From Candidatus Nanohalarchaeota archaeon (GTDB lineage Archaea > EX4484-52 > JAADEF01), in assembly GCA_013153555.1 (NCBI GenBank), contig JAADEF010000062.1, positions 1-15,937 of the forward strand: a stretch of DNA of 15,937 nt. The letters are read 5' to 3'. A model generated the notes under the pieces. That model had not been told where the DNA came from. It did not search any database and saw only the letters and a program-made list of their open reading frames with translations. This document shows, in pieces, positions 9,315 through 15,937 of the stretch. Positions within the stretch are counted from its first letter, which is position 1. Every line of letters starts with the position of its first letter. Position numbers and translations under genes: made by a program.

Positions 9315-9698
9315 TCACTCACCCAACTTTTCAATAATAACAAAAGATTTGGTTTTACTTATTGGCCTAGTTTCGCCAATCTTAACAACATCTCCTGGCT
9401 TTACTAAAATACATGGAGGAACATGCACCGTAATTCTGGTTTTAGAGCGCATATATCTGCGGTATTTCTTAGATTTTTTAATATAACTCCATTCCACAAC
9501 CGCAGATTTGCTCATTCTTGTAGAAACAACCTTGCCTACAAACACTCTACCTCTTATTTTAATGTGACCATGCCATGGACAATAAGGATCATCACATTTT
9601 TCCTTAGGTGGATTAGCATCAATACCTATATCATTTACAATAACTGGTGGTGTGGCTTTTTCCACGCTTTCAGCCTTTTGATCCATTGCTTCACTCAT
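9315..9698 (-). CDS. rps17: 30S ribosomal protein S17 (uS17)
   Basis: S17 is a primary 16S rRNA-binding protein. The archaeal form is longer than the bacterial one and begins with DIG(I/V)...PP and a Cys/His-containing segment; here DIGIDANPPKEKCDDPYCPWHGH gives C35, C40 and H43. The core (GRVFVGKVVSTRMSKSAVVEW, HVPPCILVKPGDVVKIGETRPISKTKSFVII) is typical. About 20 extra residues precede DIGID. The ATG at 9698 has GGTGAT three bases upstream, and that site overlaps the stop codon of the RNase P gene. A GTG at 9716 would extend the protein by six residues and overlap that gene, with no binding site. Confidence 0.96.
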   Translation of the reverse strand: MSEAMDQKAESVEKATPPVIVNDIGIDANPPKEKCDDPYCPWHGHIKIRGRVFVGKVVSTRMSKSAVVEWSYIKKSKKYRRYMRSKTRITVHVPPCILVKPGDVVKIGETRPISKTKSFVIIEKLGE

Positions 9699-9702
9699 CT
9701 CA

Positions 9703-10035
9703 TCACCATAACACACGATGTGGTTTAGGTAACCTTTTTTTAATTCGTTCTTCAGGTCTACCTATTAAAATATCACCGTAAATTTTAATAAACTTCCCAT
9801 AAAACTCAAACATGAACCAAGTATTTTTTTTAAACACCCTTCTTGTTTTATTGTCTTCACACAACACAACCAAAGTATATTTGGTTTCATCTATAACTCT
9901 ACACCATTGATGTGCAGAGCTTGATTGAAACCCGGGTGAGCTCAATATTTTTACTCTTTTCCCAATCAAAGGTAGTCTGAAATAATCTTCATCTTTAAGT
10001 GTGAGCAATCTACCCGATTTCAATACTATCTTCAT
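9703..10035 (-). CDS. rnp1: RNase P protein component 1 (p29/Rpp29/Pop4 family)
   Basis: This is one of the protein subunits of archaeal RNase P, the enzyme that trims the 5' end of precursor tRNAs. The 110 residues show the family's Sm-like barrel pattern: PLIGKRVKILSS, then VIDETKYTLVVL at 47-58, RRVFKKNTWFMFEF, and GDILIGRPEERIKKRL at 87-102. It normally sits between aIF1 and S17 in archaeal ribosomal operons, as it does here. The ATG at 10035 has AGGA four bases upstream and lies inside the end of the aIF1 gene, with a 26-base overlap. A TTG at 10050 would extend it by five residues but is unsupported. Confidence 0.93.
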   Translation of the reverse strand: MKIVLKSGRLLTLKDEDYFRLPLIGKRVKILSSPGFQSSSAHQWCRVIDETKYTLVVLCEDNKTRRVFKKNTWFMFEFYGKFIKIYGDILIGRPEERIKKRLPKPHRVLW

Positions 10036-10324
10036 TAAATCCTTCCTCAATAAGGAGCTTTTTAATCTTGTGCAAATGATTTCCTTGAAGTTCTATTCTT
10101 TTATCTTTATAAGTGCCTCCACAAGCCAGCTTCTTTTTGAATTTTTTAAGTAAAGCTTTAACATCCGTAAGCTTATCATCAATTCCTTCAATTACGGTAA
10201 CAGTTTTACCAAACCTTTTCTTTTCAACATATACTTTGATTTTAACTGTTTCTTTTGATAAGGTCTCACAAATACACAGCTCCTTTGGTAAACCACACAC
10301 AGGACAAACTTCGCTATCTGTCAT
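10010..10324 (-). CDS. Translation initiation factor aIF1 (SUI1 family)
   Basis: aIF1 binds the small subunit and checks the start codon during initiation. The 104 residues comprise a small N-terminal cysteine cluster (C7, C10, C17, C19), probably a zinc site as in other archaeal aIF1 proteins, and a SUI1 domain with TVTVIEGIDDKLTDVKALLKKFKKKL followed by the conserved CGGTYKDKRIELQGNH at 68-83. Its length is typical. Upstream is GAGGT, but 11 bases from the ATG, longer than for neighbouring genes, so initiation may be weaker or depend on coupling to L29, whose stop lies 25 bases upstream. The 3' end overlaps the RNase P gene. Confidence 0.95.
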   Translation of the reverse strand: MTDSEVCPVCGLPKELCICETLSKETVKIKVYVEKKRFGKTVTVIEGIDDKLTDVKALLKKFKKKLACGGTYKDKRIELQGNHLHKIKKLLIEEGFNEDSIEIG

Positions 10325-10349
10325 AACTATGAACTACCTCGCTAACGGA

Positions 10350-10559
10350 TTATAATTTAATGCCGTATTTTTGATAAAGTATCATTTTTATACGTGCAAT
10401 ATTTCTTTTATATTTTCTAATTATTGAAGGATTTTCACTACTTACTCCAGATGTTATTTTTGCTCTTTCAGCCATTAAGCTTTTTTGAGTATTATGCAAT
10501 TCTTTCATTAAATCATCCTTGCTTTTTTTCATTAACTCAGCATAATTTTTGTTAGCCAT
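10350..10559 (-). CDS. rpl29: 50S ribosomal protein L29 (uL29)
   Basis: L29 lies near the exit of the peptide tunnel, beside L23, and helps form the docking site for the signal recognition particle and chaperones. The 69 residues form the expected two-helix hairpin: ELMKKSKDDLMKELHNTQKSLMAERAKI, a short turn with SSENPSIIRKYKRNIARIKMIL. The PS-IRK-(K/R)RNIARI pattern is typical. The ATG has GGTGA six bases upstream. It sits between S3 and aIF1 as in other archaeal operons and starts 12 bases after the S3 stop. Confidence 0.95.
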   Translation of the reverse strand: MANKNYAELMKKSKDDLMKELHNTQKSLMAERAKITSGVSSENPSIIRKYKRNIARIKMILYQKYGIKL

Positions 10560-10571
10560 TACGCTTCACCT

Positions 10572-11429
10572 TTATTTTGATGATTTTTCTTTTCTAACAG
10601 AAGGTTTTTTACCCCCTTTTTTAGATGCTGGGGATTTTCCTCCCCTTCTTGGAGACTTACCTCCTTTAGAAGAAGCTTTTCTTTTAGATTTAGCAACCAT
10701 GGATCTTTTCTTTTCTTCTTCTCTGTTTTTCTCTTCCTTTTCTTTCATTTGCAACTCTTCCTTTTCTTTCTCTTCGGATTTTGCAGAAGCTTTTTCAACA
10801 GCATCAGGATGCTCTTCTTTTGACTCCTCCACTTTGAGATCAGCAATATTCTTTTCTAAAAGAGATACTTCTGGTAAAGAAACCATAATAGATACTTTTA
10901 TACCTATTTTTCCAGGTTTAAGTACAATATAATCTTTAGCATGATCTACATTTTCATTAGCAGGTTCTCCACATTTCTTTAAATAACCTATTCTAAATAC
11001 TTCGGATCTTGCTCTCTCTCCTCCTAACTTACCACTAATCCTTATTTCTGCTCCATAAGCACCTGCTTCCATTATTTTTCTCAAAAATCTATGAGCCACA
11101 GGTCTATATTTCTTGCCTCTTTCTAACTCCTCACCAATACGCCTTGCAACAATTGCTGCATCAATCCAAGGATTTTCCACCATTTTTACATCAATATAAG
11201 GCTTAAATAAACCGAATTCTTTTTCTAACTTCTCTGTAAGCATCTCTATTTTTCTTCCCCCTCTTCCTATAATAAACCCTGGTTTTGCACAATATACGAT
11301 GACATGAGTATTTAAAGGCGTTCTATGAATATCAACATGACTTATTTGTGCTTTTTTCAGCTCTTCCCTTAGATATTCTTTCACTCTTAAATTAGTCATT
11401 GCTTGTTCCACAAACTTCCTTTCAATCAT
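10572..11429 (-). CDS. rps3: 30S ribosomal protein S3 (uS3) with a long charged C-terminal tail
   Basis: S3 lies at the mRNA entry of the small subunit. Residues 1-195 are a standard archaeal S3: the KH domain with GFIIGRGGRKIEML at 51-64, ARRIGEELERGKKYRPVAHRFLRKIMEAGAYGAEIRISGKLGGERAR (spread over about 95-141) and the C-terminal KPGKIGIKVSIM near 171-182. After about residue 196 follows an unusual tail of nearly 90 residues: first an E/K-rich stretch that could form a charged single helix (about 198-242), then a K/R/S/G-rich end with two copies of GGKSP and one GGKKPS. Archaeal S3 is commonly 200-250 residues, so 285 is long. The start codon overlaps the L22 stop as ATGA, suggesting coupled translation. 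Confidence 0.96.
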   Translation of the reverse strand: MIERKFVEQAMTNLRVKEYLREELKKAQISHVDIHRTPLNTHVIVYCAKPGFIIGRGGRKIEMLTEKLEKEFGLFKPYIDVKMVENPWIDAAIVARRIGEELERGKKYRPVAHRFLRKIMEAGAYGAEIRISGKLGGERARSEVFRIGYLKKCGEPANENVDHAKDYIVLKPGKIGIKVSIMVSLPEVSLLEKNIADLKVEESKEEHPDAVEKASAKSEEKEKEELQMKEKEEKNREEEKKRSMVAKSKRKASSKGGKSPRRGGKSPASKKGGKKPSVRKEKSSK

Positions 11430-11875
11430 TTCTCTCTGACCTCCCCTAACACATATAAATGAGTGCTTTTTGCCTTTTGACCCCTGAACCTGGATCTTCT
11501 AGGTCTATGAAAAGTTGCAGCACGTGAAACTGCAACATATTTAATATAAACTGCATCTGCATCAAAGCCTTTATATTCGGCATTTTTTATCAAACTATTT
11601 ATTAAATTTTTTATTTCTTTTGCTGCATTAACAGGATATCTTCCGCCAGCAATATTTCCTGTTTTATGTGCAGCTCCTTCTGTATATCTTTTAAAGGGTA
11701 CAGCATACTTCTTCTTTATAACCAAATCTAAAAGCTTTAAAGCATCTAATGCTTTTCTTCCCCTCAAATGCACTAACAATTCTCGTGCATCTTTAGGACT
11801 AATTCTTCGATAAGTTGTAATTGCTAAAACATGCTTTTCTGGCTCGTACTGCTTAACAAAAGGATGACCTGCCAT
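11426..11875 (-). CDS. rpl22: 50S ribosomal protein L22 (uL22)
   Basis: L22 lines the peptide exit tunnel with a long hairpin loop. The 149 residues match the archaeal/eukaryotic form: ISPKDARELLVHLRGRKALDAL near 25-46, PFKRYTEGAAHKTG, GGRYPVNAAKEIKNLINS and, at the hairpin, AATFHRPRRSRFRGQKAKSTHL near the C-terminus. The length is usual. The ATG has GGTGAT five bases upstream. The gene starts 21 bases after the S19 stop and ends overlapping S3 by four bases. Confidence 0.96.
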   Translation of the reverse strand: MAGHPFVKQYEPEKHVLAITTYRRISPKDARELLVHLRGRKALDALKLLDLVIKKKYAVPFKRYTEGAAHKTGNIAGGRYPVNAAKEIKNLINSLIKNAEYKGFDADAVYIKYVAVSRAATFHRPRRSRFRGQKAKSTHLYVLGEVREK

Positions 11876-11896
11876 CTCAAATCACCGTTAATTATT

Positions 11897-12283
11897 CTAC
11901 TTCCTACCTACATGTTTGGTGGATCTAGTTGCTCCTATACCAGGACCAGAGTGTTTGGGAACTTTCCTTGTAATTGAAAACTCACCTAACCTATGACCTA
12001 TCATTTCAGGTCTTATTTTCACTGCTACAAATTCTTTTCCATTATATACTCCTATAGTTTTACCTACAAAAGTAGGAAGGATTATCATGTCGCGAAGGTG
12101 TGTTTTAATAAATGCACCTTCTTTGGCTTTCTCCACTTTTTTAATAAATTTAAGCTCTTTTTCATTAAATCCTCTTAACATTTTTCTTCTCACTCTTGAT
12201 TTAAATAATTGAGCTAACTCTTTTAAGTTCATTTTTTGAAGTTCTTCTAAGGTTTTACCTCTAAACCTAAATTCTTTTACCAT
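11897..12283 (-). CDS. rps19: 30S ribosomal protein S19 (uS19)
   Basis: S19 sits in the head of the small subunit near the A site, bound to S13. The 128 residues include the archaeal-type N-terminal helical region (FRFRGKTLEELQKMNLKELAQLFKSR), then HLRDMIILPTFVGKTIGVYNGKEFV, and the conserved PEMIGHRLGEFSITRKVPKHSGPGIGATRS near the end. The start ATG has GGTGA six bases upstream. L2 lies 15 bases before it. Nothing is unusual in length or motif. Confidence 0.96.
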   Translation of the reverse strand: MVKEFRFRGKTLEELQKMNLKELAQLFKSRVRRKMLRGFNEKELKFIKKVEKAKEGAFIKTHLRDMIILPTFVGKTIGVYNGKEFVAVKIRPEMIGHRLGEFSITRKVPKHSGPGIGATRSTKHVGRK

Positions 12284-12298
12284 TTGATCTCACCATCA

Positions 12299-13009
12299 TC
12301 ATAACTTTCCTTTTCTTACTCCTGTTCTTCGTGCTGCTATGCTACCTACTTTCCTTCCAGGTGGAGCATGCCTGGAAACAGTTTTAGGTACTCCGAAGCT
12401 ACTTCCTCCAAATTTGTGATCAACTGCATTCATAGCAGTTTTAGAGGTAATAGGATAAAGTTTGTTTCTTGCTTTCATGGCATAATATTTATTTCCTGCT
12501 TTAACATAAGGTTTAACATCTATATCTCCGCCCGCTGCAACACCAATCATCACTCTAGCATTTGGATGAATTGCTTTAAGTTTTTTAGATGGTAACTTAA
12601 TAGTGGTTTTAGTTGCGTCATGAGACAACACCACAGCATAGCTTCCTGCAGTTCTTACCAATTTACCTCCATCATAAGGAGTAATCTCTATATTAAAAAT
12701 AGGATAACCTTCGGGAACATTTTTTACTGAAATAATATTGCCAAGAGAAGCATCATCATGATCTCCTATTTTAATAGTCATTCCAACATACATTCCTTCT
12801 GCTGCAGGAACATACATTTCTCTCCCGTCTTCTAAAATAATTTTAGCCAGTGGAACATTTCTTCCAGGATCATCAACAATGTCCACAACTTTACCTTCCA
12901 TAACACCTTCTACAAACAAATATTTAACATCAGCTTTAAATCTATGACTTGGTGATTTATAAGTTGGTGATCCTCTTCCTCTCCTTTGACTTACAATTCT
13001 TTTACCCAT
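12299..13009 (-). CDS. rpl2: 50S ribosomal protein L2 (uL2)
   Basis: L2 is a core large-subunit protein needed for subunit joining and peptidyl transferase activity. The 236 residues start with MGKRIVSQRRGRGSPTYKSPSHR, typical of archaeal and eukaryotic L2, and include VKNVPEGYPIFNIE, AGSYAVVL, and the essential-region motif AMNAVDHKFGGSSFGVPKTV at 192-210 with the conserved His198. It ends with the highly conserved APPGRKVGSIAARRTG. The loop after VDH is shorter than in many relatives, which have a longer glycine/histidine stretch. GGTG lies about four bases before the ATG. It begins 17 bases after L23. Confidence 0.97.
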   Translation of the reverse strand: MGKRIVSQRRGRGSPTYKSPSHRFKADVKYLFVEGVMEGKVVDIVDDPGRNVPLAKIILEDGREMYVPAAEGMYVGMTIKIGDHDDASLGNIISVKNVPEGYPIFNIEITPYDGGKLVRTAGSYAVVLSHDATKTTIKLPSKKLKAIHPNARVMIGVAAGGDIDVKPYVKAGNKYYAMKARNKLYPITSKTAMNAVDHKFGGSSFGVPKTVSRHAPPGRKVGSIAARRTGVRKGKL

Positions 13010-13026
13010 GCAACACCACTCTCACA

Positions 13027-13467
13027 CTACATCATACCTAATTGAGTTGCGACTTCTTCTGCACTATACCCAGGCATTAAAGATACATATGCTTTTTTCC
13101 TTCCTTTTCTATCTATTAACGTATTTACTTTTTTAACCTTAACTTTAAATATATTTTCTATTTCTCTTTTAACATCCGATTTCTTTGCTTTTACATCTAC
13201 AATAAAAACTAAGGTGTTCTTTGTGGATATGGCATCTATTGCTTTTTCAGTAAGCAGTAAATAATAAACATATTTGAAAGGAACAGCTTTAACATCTTTC
13301 TTTTTAGCAGTACCTTTACTTTGTTTATTGGAAGATTTAGCTGTTTTAGATTCTTTTAAAGCACTATCTTCTTTTTTAGATTTATTATTAGCTTTTTGTA
13401 ATCCCTTATCTTCGGATTTACTTTGTGCCTTTTCTTCTATTTTTTCCTTTTTTACGCCATCAGTCAT
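13027..13467 (-). CDS. rpl23: 50S ribosomal protein L23 (uL23) with a basic N-terminal extension
   Basis: L23 lies at the tunnel exit and binds signal recognition particle and other nascent-chain factors. Residues from about 60 to 146 are the complete L23 fold: PFKYVYYLLLTEKAIDAI, NTLVFIVDVKAKKSDVKREI, KVNTLIDRKGRKKAYVSL and SAEEVATQLG. Archaeal L23 is normally about 80-95 residues and starts near this point. Here about 58 residues of low-complexity K/S/E/A/N sequence come first. The start is well supported: the ATG overlaps the L4 stop as TAATG and has GGTGG six bases upstream, and there is no internal ATG before the core, so the extension appears real. Eukaryotic uL23 also has a basic N-terminal extension, but similarity of composition does not prove common origin. 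Confidence 0.94.
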   Translation of the reverse strand: MTDGVKKEKIEEKAQSKSEDKGLQKANNKSKKEDSALKESKTAKSSNKQSKGTAKKKDVKAVPFKYVYYLLLTEKAIDAISTKNTLVFIVDVKAKKSDVKREIENIFKVKVKKVNTLIDRKGRKKAYVSLMPGYSAEEVATQLGMM

Positions 13468-14273
13468 TAAATACCACCATATTTTTCTTTAATTTTTTCC
13501 AAAGCTCCCTCGGTGTAAATCACCAATCGAGGATACTTTCCGGAAGGAGATAAATGGCCAATATTCAAATGATCATAATATACCACATCTATGCCCAAGT
13601 TAGGAGCAGATTTAAACAATGCGGAGGAAGGATTTGCAGTCACAATCAAAGGTCCTTTTTTCTTTTTGTATCTTCTACCTCTCAATTTGCCTTTTCCAGC
13701 TCTAACTTTCTTTTCCTTAATTCTATCTAACTCTTCTTCTAAACCAATCTTTCTTAAAAACATTTCCAATTCTTTTGTTTTAGCAACAGTATCTAGTGCA
13801 TCCTCTACCACAACAGGAACATCTAATTCGTTAATGCGGTGCACACGACTCACAAAATCTTTTAAAGATGATCCCGCAATAGCAGATAAAATTGCTAACA
13901 CTCTTTCTTTTTTATTTATTTCTTGATACCACACCTTTTCTGCCAAAGGAGGATGAGCCCTCCTACCCTTTACTGCTTGAGGAACGAATCTCACCACACC
14001 AGTCATATGTCCTGATCCAACTCTAATACGTTTTGTACGGTGTAAACCCCTATTAGCCCAAGAACCATAATCTCTTCTTCTTCCACGGTATTCTGCAGAT
14101 GTGCGCTTACCCGCCATTGGGTCTGCGCCATAAGGTTGTCTTAAATGACTCATTAAAGCTAAAAATGCTCTTTTTATTAAATCTGACCTATATGGTCTAT
14201 CAAATACAGAAGGCAAAGTAATTTCTTTTACAGCGCTTCCTTTAACATCATAAACTTTAACTTTTCGTGCCAT
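13467..14273 (-). CDS. rpl4: 50S ribosomal protein L4 (uL4)
   Basis: L4 reaches into the large subunit and its loop lines the exit tunnel. The 268 residues are typical of the archaeal protein: VFDRPYRSDLIKRAFLA near 23-39, the basic tunnel loop with ADPMAGKRTSAEYRGRRRDYGSWANRGLHRTKRIR (spread over about 50-83), GVVRFVPQAVKGRRAHPP, a helical region with FLRKIGLEEELDRIKEKKVRAGKGKLRGRRYKKKKGPLIV (parts near 173-212) and the final NLGIDVVYYDHLNIGHLSP. GAGGT lies seven bases before the ATG, beginning at the L3 stop. The stop codon is shared with the L23 start by one base. Confidence 0.97.
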   Translation of the reverse strand: MARKVKVYDVKGSAVKEITLPSVFDRPYRSDLIKRAFLALMSHLRQPYGADPMAGKRTSAEYRGRRRDYGSWANRGLHRTKRIRVGSGHMTGVVRFVPQAVKGRRAHPPLAEKVWYQEINKKERVLAILSAIAGSSLKDFVSRVHRINELDVPVVVEDALDTVAKTKELEMFLRKIGLEEELDRIKEKKVRAGKGKLRGRRYKKKKGPLIVTANPSSALFKSAPNLGIDVVYYDHLNIGHLSPSGKYPRLVIYTEGALEKIKEKYGGI

Positions 14274-14283
14274 ATCGCATACC

Positions 14284-15255
14284 TCATATCAAATAATCTT
14301 CTATCTGAGGATCATCATACTTCCCACTCGGTGGTCTCACAGATGGCCTTAACATTACTAACCTTTTAGGTGGACCCATAATACTTCCTTTAAGAATGAT
14401 GTAATTAGATTTTATTATACCGTAATGCATCCATCCACTCTTTGGATTAACATCTTCTTTTGCTTCTCCAACATCCAAAATATATTTATTCAGCTCTGTT
14501 CTGCGATGATAGCCATGTTGTCCGTGTTGAGGAACCCTCCACGAAGTCTTTGCAGGATGCCATGGACCTAAATTACCAACTCGCCTTATAGATTTATCAG
14601 ATTTACCTCTTTTTTGAATTTTCACTCCAAATCTTTTCACAGAACCTTCAAACCCTTTTCCTTTTGTCACTCCAATAACATCAACAAACATCCCTGGTTT
14701 AAATACTTCACTTACTGGAATTTCCTTACCGATCTTTTCTTTCGCATAAGTAAAAGCTTCATCAATATTACTTACTAATGGCACCTCGAATATTTCAGGC
14801 GTTTTTTTACCAACACCTGCCTTCCAAGGTTGAGTTGCAACAATCAAACGTAAAATACCTTCTTCTGGTTTTTTAATATCATCTAAACTCTTTTTCTTCT
14901 CCTTACTTATTTTTATTTTTCTTTCCAAATATTTTTTAATAGAAGCATTAGATTCAACATAACTATCTAATGCCCTTAACCCATACGGAGTAGATTCATA
15001 AGAAACAACACCCACAGCAAATAAATCAGGTGCTTCTAAAATTGTTGCAGGAACAACAATGTCCTTGCCATACAACACAGATCCTTTTTTATTACCTACC
15101 ATTTTTATTTGCAGCATGCCAACTTTATATGCTGCAAACCCACCTAGCAACGATTCTGTTCTTAAAAAAGACCTCAAAGTAGGATAAATTCTTTTAGCTC
15201 TTACTCTTGGCGAATATTGCAAACTCCCCCTTCGTGGCTTGGATGTTTTTGACAT
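14284..15255 (-). CDS. rpl3: 50S ribosomal protein L3 (uL3)
   Basis: L3 is a large-subunit protein whose extended arm approaches the peptidyl transferase centre. The 323 residues show the archaeal/eukaryotic form: PRRGSLQYSPRVRAKR at 8-22, the FAAYKVGML segment at 40-48, VDVIGVTKGKGFEGSVKRFG at 191-210, and the central arm with RVPQHGQHGYHRRTELNKYI at 240-259. The C-terminus GPPKRLVMLRPSVRP is also typical. At 46-49 it has GMLQ where archaeal and eukaryotic L3 usually has GMTH. The ATG at 15255 has GGAGG seven bases upstream; a TTG at 15261 would add two residues and lies in that spacer. It is the first gene of the ribosomal operon, behind a TATA-like element. Confidence 0.97.
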   Translation of the reverse strand: MSKTSKPRRGSLQYSPRVRAKRIYPTLRSFLRTESLLGGFAAYKVGMLQIKMVGNKKGSVLYGKDIVVPATILEAPDLFAVGVVSYESTPYGLRALDSYVESNASIKKYLERKIKISKEKKKSLDDIKKPEEGILRLIVATQPWKAGVGKKTPEIFEVPLVSNIDEAFTYAKEKIGKEIPVSEVFKPGMFVDVIGVTKGKGFEGSVKRFGVKIQKRGKSDKSIRRVGNLGPWHPAKTSWRVPQHGQHGYHRRTELNKYILDVGEAKEDVNPKSGWMHYGIIKSNYIILKGSIMGPPKRLVMLRPSVRPPSGKYDDPQIEDYLI

Positions 15256-15308
15256 ATACAACCCTCCAACAACAAAAACAGTAGTGAAATCAATTTAATT
15301 AAAGATAG

Positions 15309-15324
15309 TTAATTTTAAAAAGTT
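15309..15324 (-). promoter_or_regulatory. TATA-like promoter element of the ribosomal operon
   Basis: The minus strand reads AACTTTTTAAAATTAA, with a T-rich, TATA-like core centred near 15316. Transcription would begin near 15290, giving a leader of about 35 bases before the L3 ATG. It lies in the 109-base gap between the L3 start and the stop of the next gene. The same 16 bases precede tRNA-Lys. A second AT-rich stretch, TTTAATTAAATTG at 15303-15291, is a weaker alternative. Confidence 0.6.
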
Positions 15325-15364
15325 AAGCAAACCCTTATCATTTCCAAACAACCAATATAATCTA

Positions 15365-15907
15365 TTAAGGAAATTGCCACTTATTCACATAACTCTTGAA
15401 ATAACCTGGAATCTTTTTTAGAAAAGACCTTATACCTTTCGAAGGTTTTTCATGAGGTAGGGCTAAACGCTTAAACTCATTCATATGAGATAGAGCATCA
15501 TTCAATGCCTCATCCAGTAGTCTCAAATTTCTTTCTTTCGCATAATCATACCAAACAGCTACAAATTCAGCAAGAGAACTTTTAAGAGATTCAAGGTTTT
15601 CATCATAGTAATAAGTTTTTCTTAAAAATCCATACCCGTGCTGCAATAACCGATAAATAAATTTATATTTTATCTCTAAGAGCTCTTTCATTGATTCATC
15701 TTTCAAAACATAAGACAAAGAATCTATAAACGCCCTTCTATCATTCATGTCTGAGAAAAATGTAAGATATTCTTCTATATATTTTAAATACAGAAAAATG
15801 TTTGCCATTTTTCCTCCATCATCTAACACACAAGGAGGCAGTTCTCTTTTTAAATAAGCCAACAAAGATATAAAAGAAACATAATTTTCCAAAGGTATAA
15901 GATTCAT
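15365..15907 (-). CDS. unrecognised, probably all-helical protein
   Basis: I do not recognise this 180-residue protein. It appears helical throughout, with many Leu, Tyr, Phe and charged residues (for example KYIEEYLTFFSDMNDRRAF, FIYRLLQHGYGFLRKTYYYD, VAVWYDYAKERNLRLLDEAL) and a basic end (SFLKKIPGYFKSYVNKWQFP). There is no clear signal peptide, membrane span or catalytic motif. It closes with tandem stops TAA TAG. The start is uncertain: the ATG at 15907 has only a weak upstream site, whereas an in-frame ATG at 15808 has GGAGG four bases upstream and would give 147 residues. It lies upstream of the ribosomal operon on the same strand but is separated from it by a promoter, so it is probably a distinct unit. 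The 30 bases beyond its start reach the window edge and may hold the end of another gene, too little to call. Confidence 0.65.
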   Translation of the reverse strand: MNLIPLENYVSFISLLAYLKRELPPCVLDDGGKMANIFLYLKYIEEYLTFFSDMNDRRAFIDSLSYVLKDESMKELLEIKYKFIYRLLQHGYGFLRKTYYYDENLESLKSSLAEFVAVWYDYAKERNLRLLDEALNDALSHMNEFKRLALPHEKPSKGIRSFLKKIPGYFKSYVNKWQFP

Positions 15908-15937
15908 TATGCTTTTTAACCCATTCCTACTCTCACC

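Noticed and set aside
9423..9728. Plus-strand frame of 101 residues
   Set aside because: Antisense to S17 and to the end of the RNase P protein gene; composition is that of a shadow frame.
10549..10932. Plus-strand frame of 127 residues, rich in F, L, S and P
   Set aside because: It is fully antisense to the low-complexity tail of S3, which explains both its composition and the lack of stop codons.
13274..13926. Plus-strand frames of 72 and 111 residues
   Set aside because: They are antisense to the Lys/Glu-rich extension of L23 and to L4; no ribosome binding site, promoter or known motif supports them.
15916..15937. Possible 3' end of another minus-strand gene at the right edge (GTGAGAGTAGGAATGGGTTAA)
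   Set aside because: An open frame ending in TAA fits, but seven codons are too few to support a gene.

Overview
The window is a low-GC piece of an archaeal chromosome. Its ribosomal proteins are the archaeal/eukaryotic kind, with S4e, zinc-type aIF1, RNase P protein p29 and archaeal S17. RNA polymerase is the archaeal type, with both large subunits split (A'/A'' and B''/B') and a separate RpoH. The lysine tRNA carries an archaeal-style intron at the anticodon loop, and many genes have a GGTGA-type ribosome binding site just before the start. The split B subunit points to a euryarchaeal or DPANN-like lineage rather than a crenarchaeon. The short informational genes and divergent polymerase motifs would fit a DPANN-type genome, but the genus cannot be read from this sequence alone.

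Almost everything is on the minus strand, so genes run from high to low coordinates. From the right edge: an unrecognised helical protein (15365-15907); a short promoter region; then a compact ribosomal operon in the order L3, L4, L23, L2, S19, L22, S3, L29, aIF1, RNase P p29, S17, L14, L24, S4e (15255 down to 7788). Next is a second promoter with the same 16-base core, the intron-containing tRNA-Lys(CUU) (7722-7591), and the RNA polymerase operon rpoH, rpoB'', rpoB', rpoA', rpoA'' (7565 down to 281). At the left edge the 3' end of an unrecognised plus-strand gene converges on rpoA'' with 14 bases between the stop codons.

The genes work together as the core of gene expression: ribosome large- and small-subunit proteins around the peptidyl transferase centre and exit tunnel, a start-codon selection factor, a tRNA-processing enzyme subunit, one tRNA, and the catalytic body of RNA polymerase. 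Spacing is tight, with several overlaps, and many ribosome binding sites lie inside the end of the preceding gene, so translation is probably coupled.

Nothing here looks like a mobile element, CRISPR array, defence island or a clearly new system. The points most worth a second look are: substitutions at normally invariant glycines of the polymerase trigger loop, with a divergent bridge helix; charged terminal tails on L23, S3 and RpoH; the identical promoter element before L3 and tRNA-Lys; the tRNA lying 25 bases before rpoH without a clear promoter between them; and the joining of a cut-short ribosomal operon to the polymerase operon.
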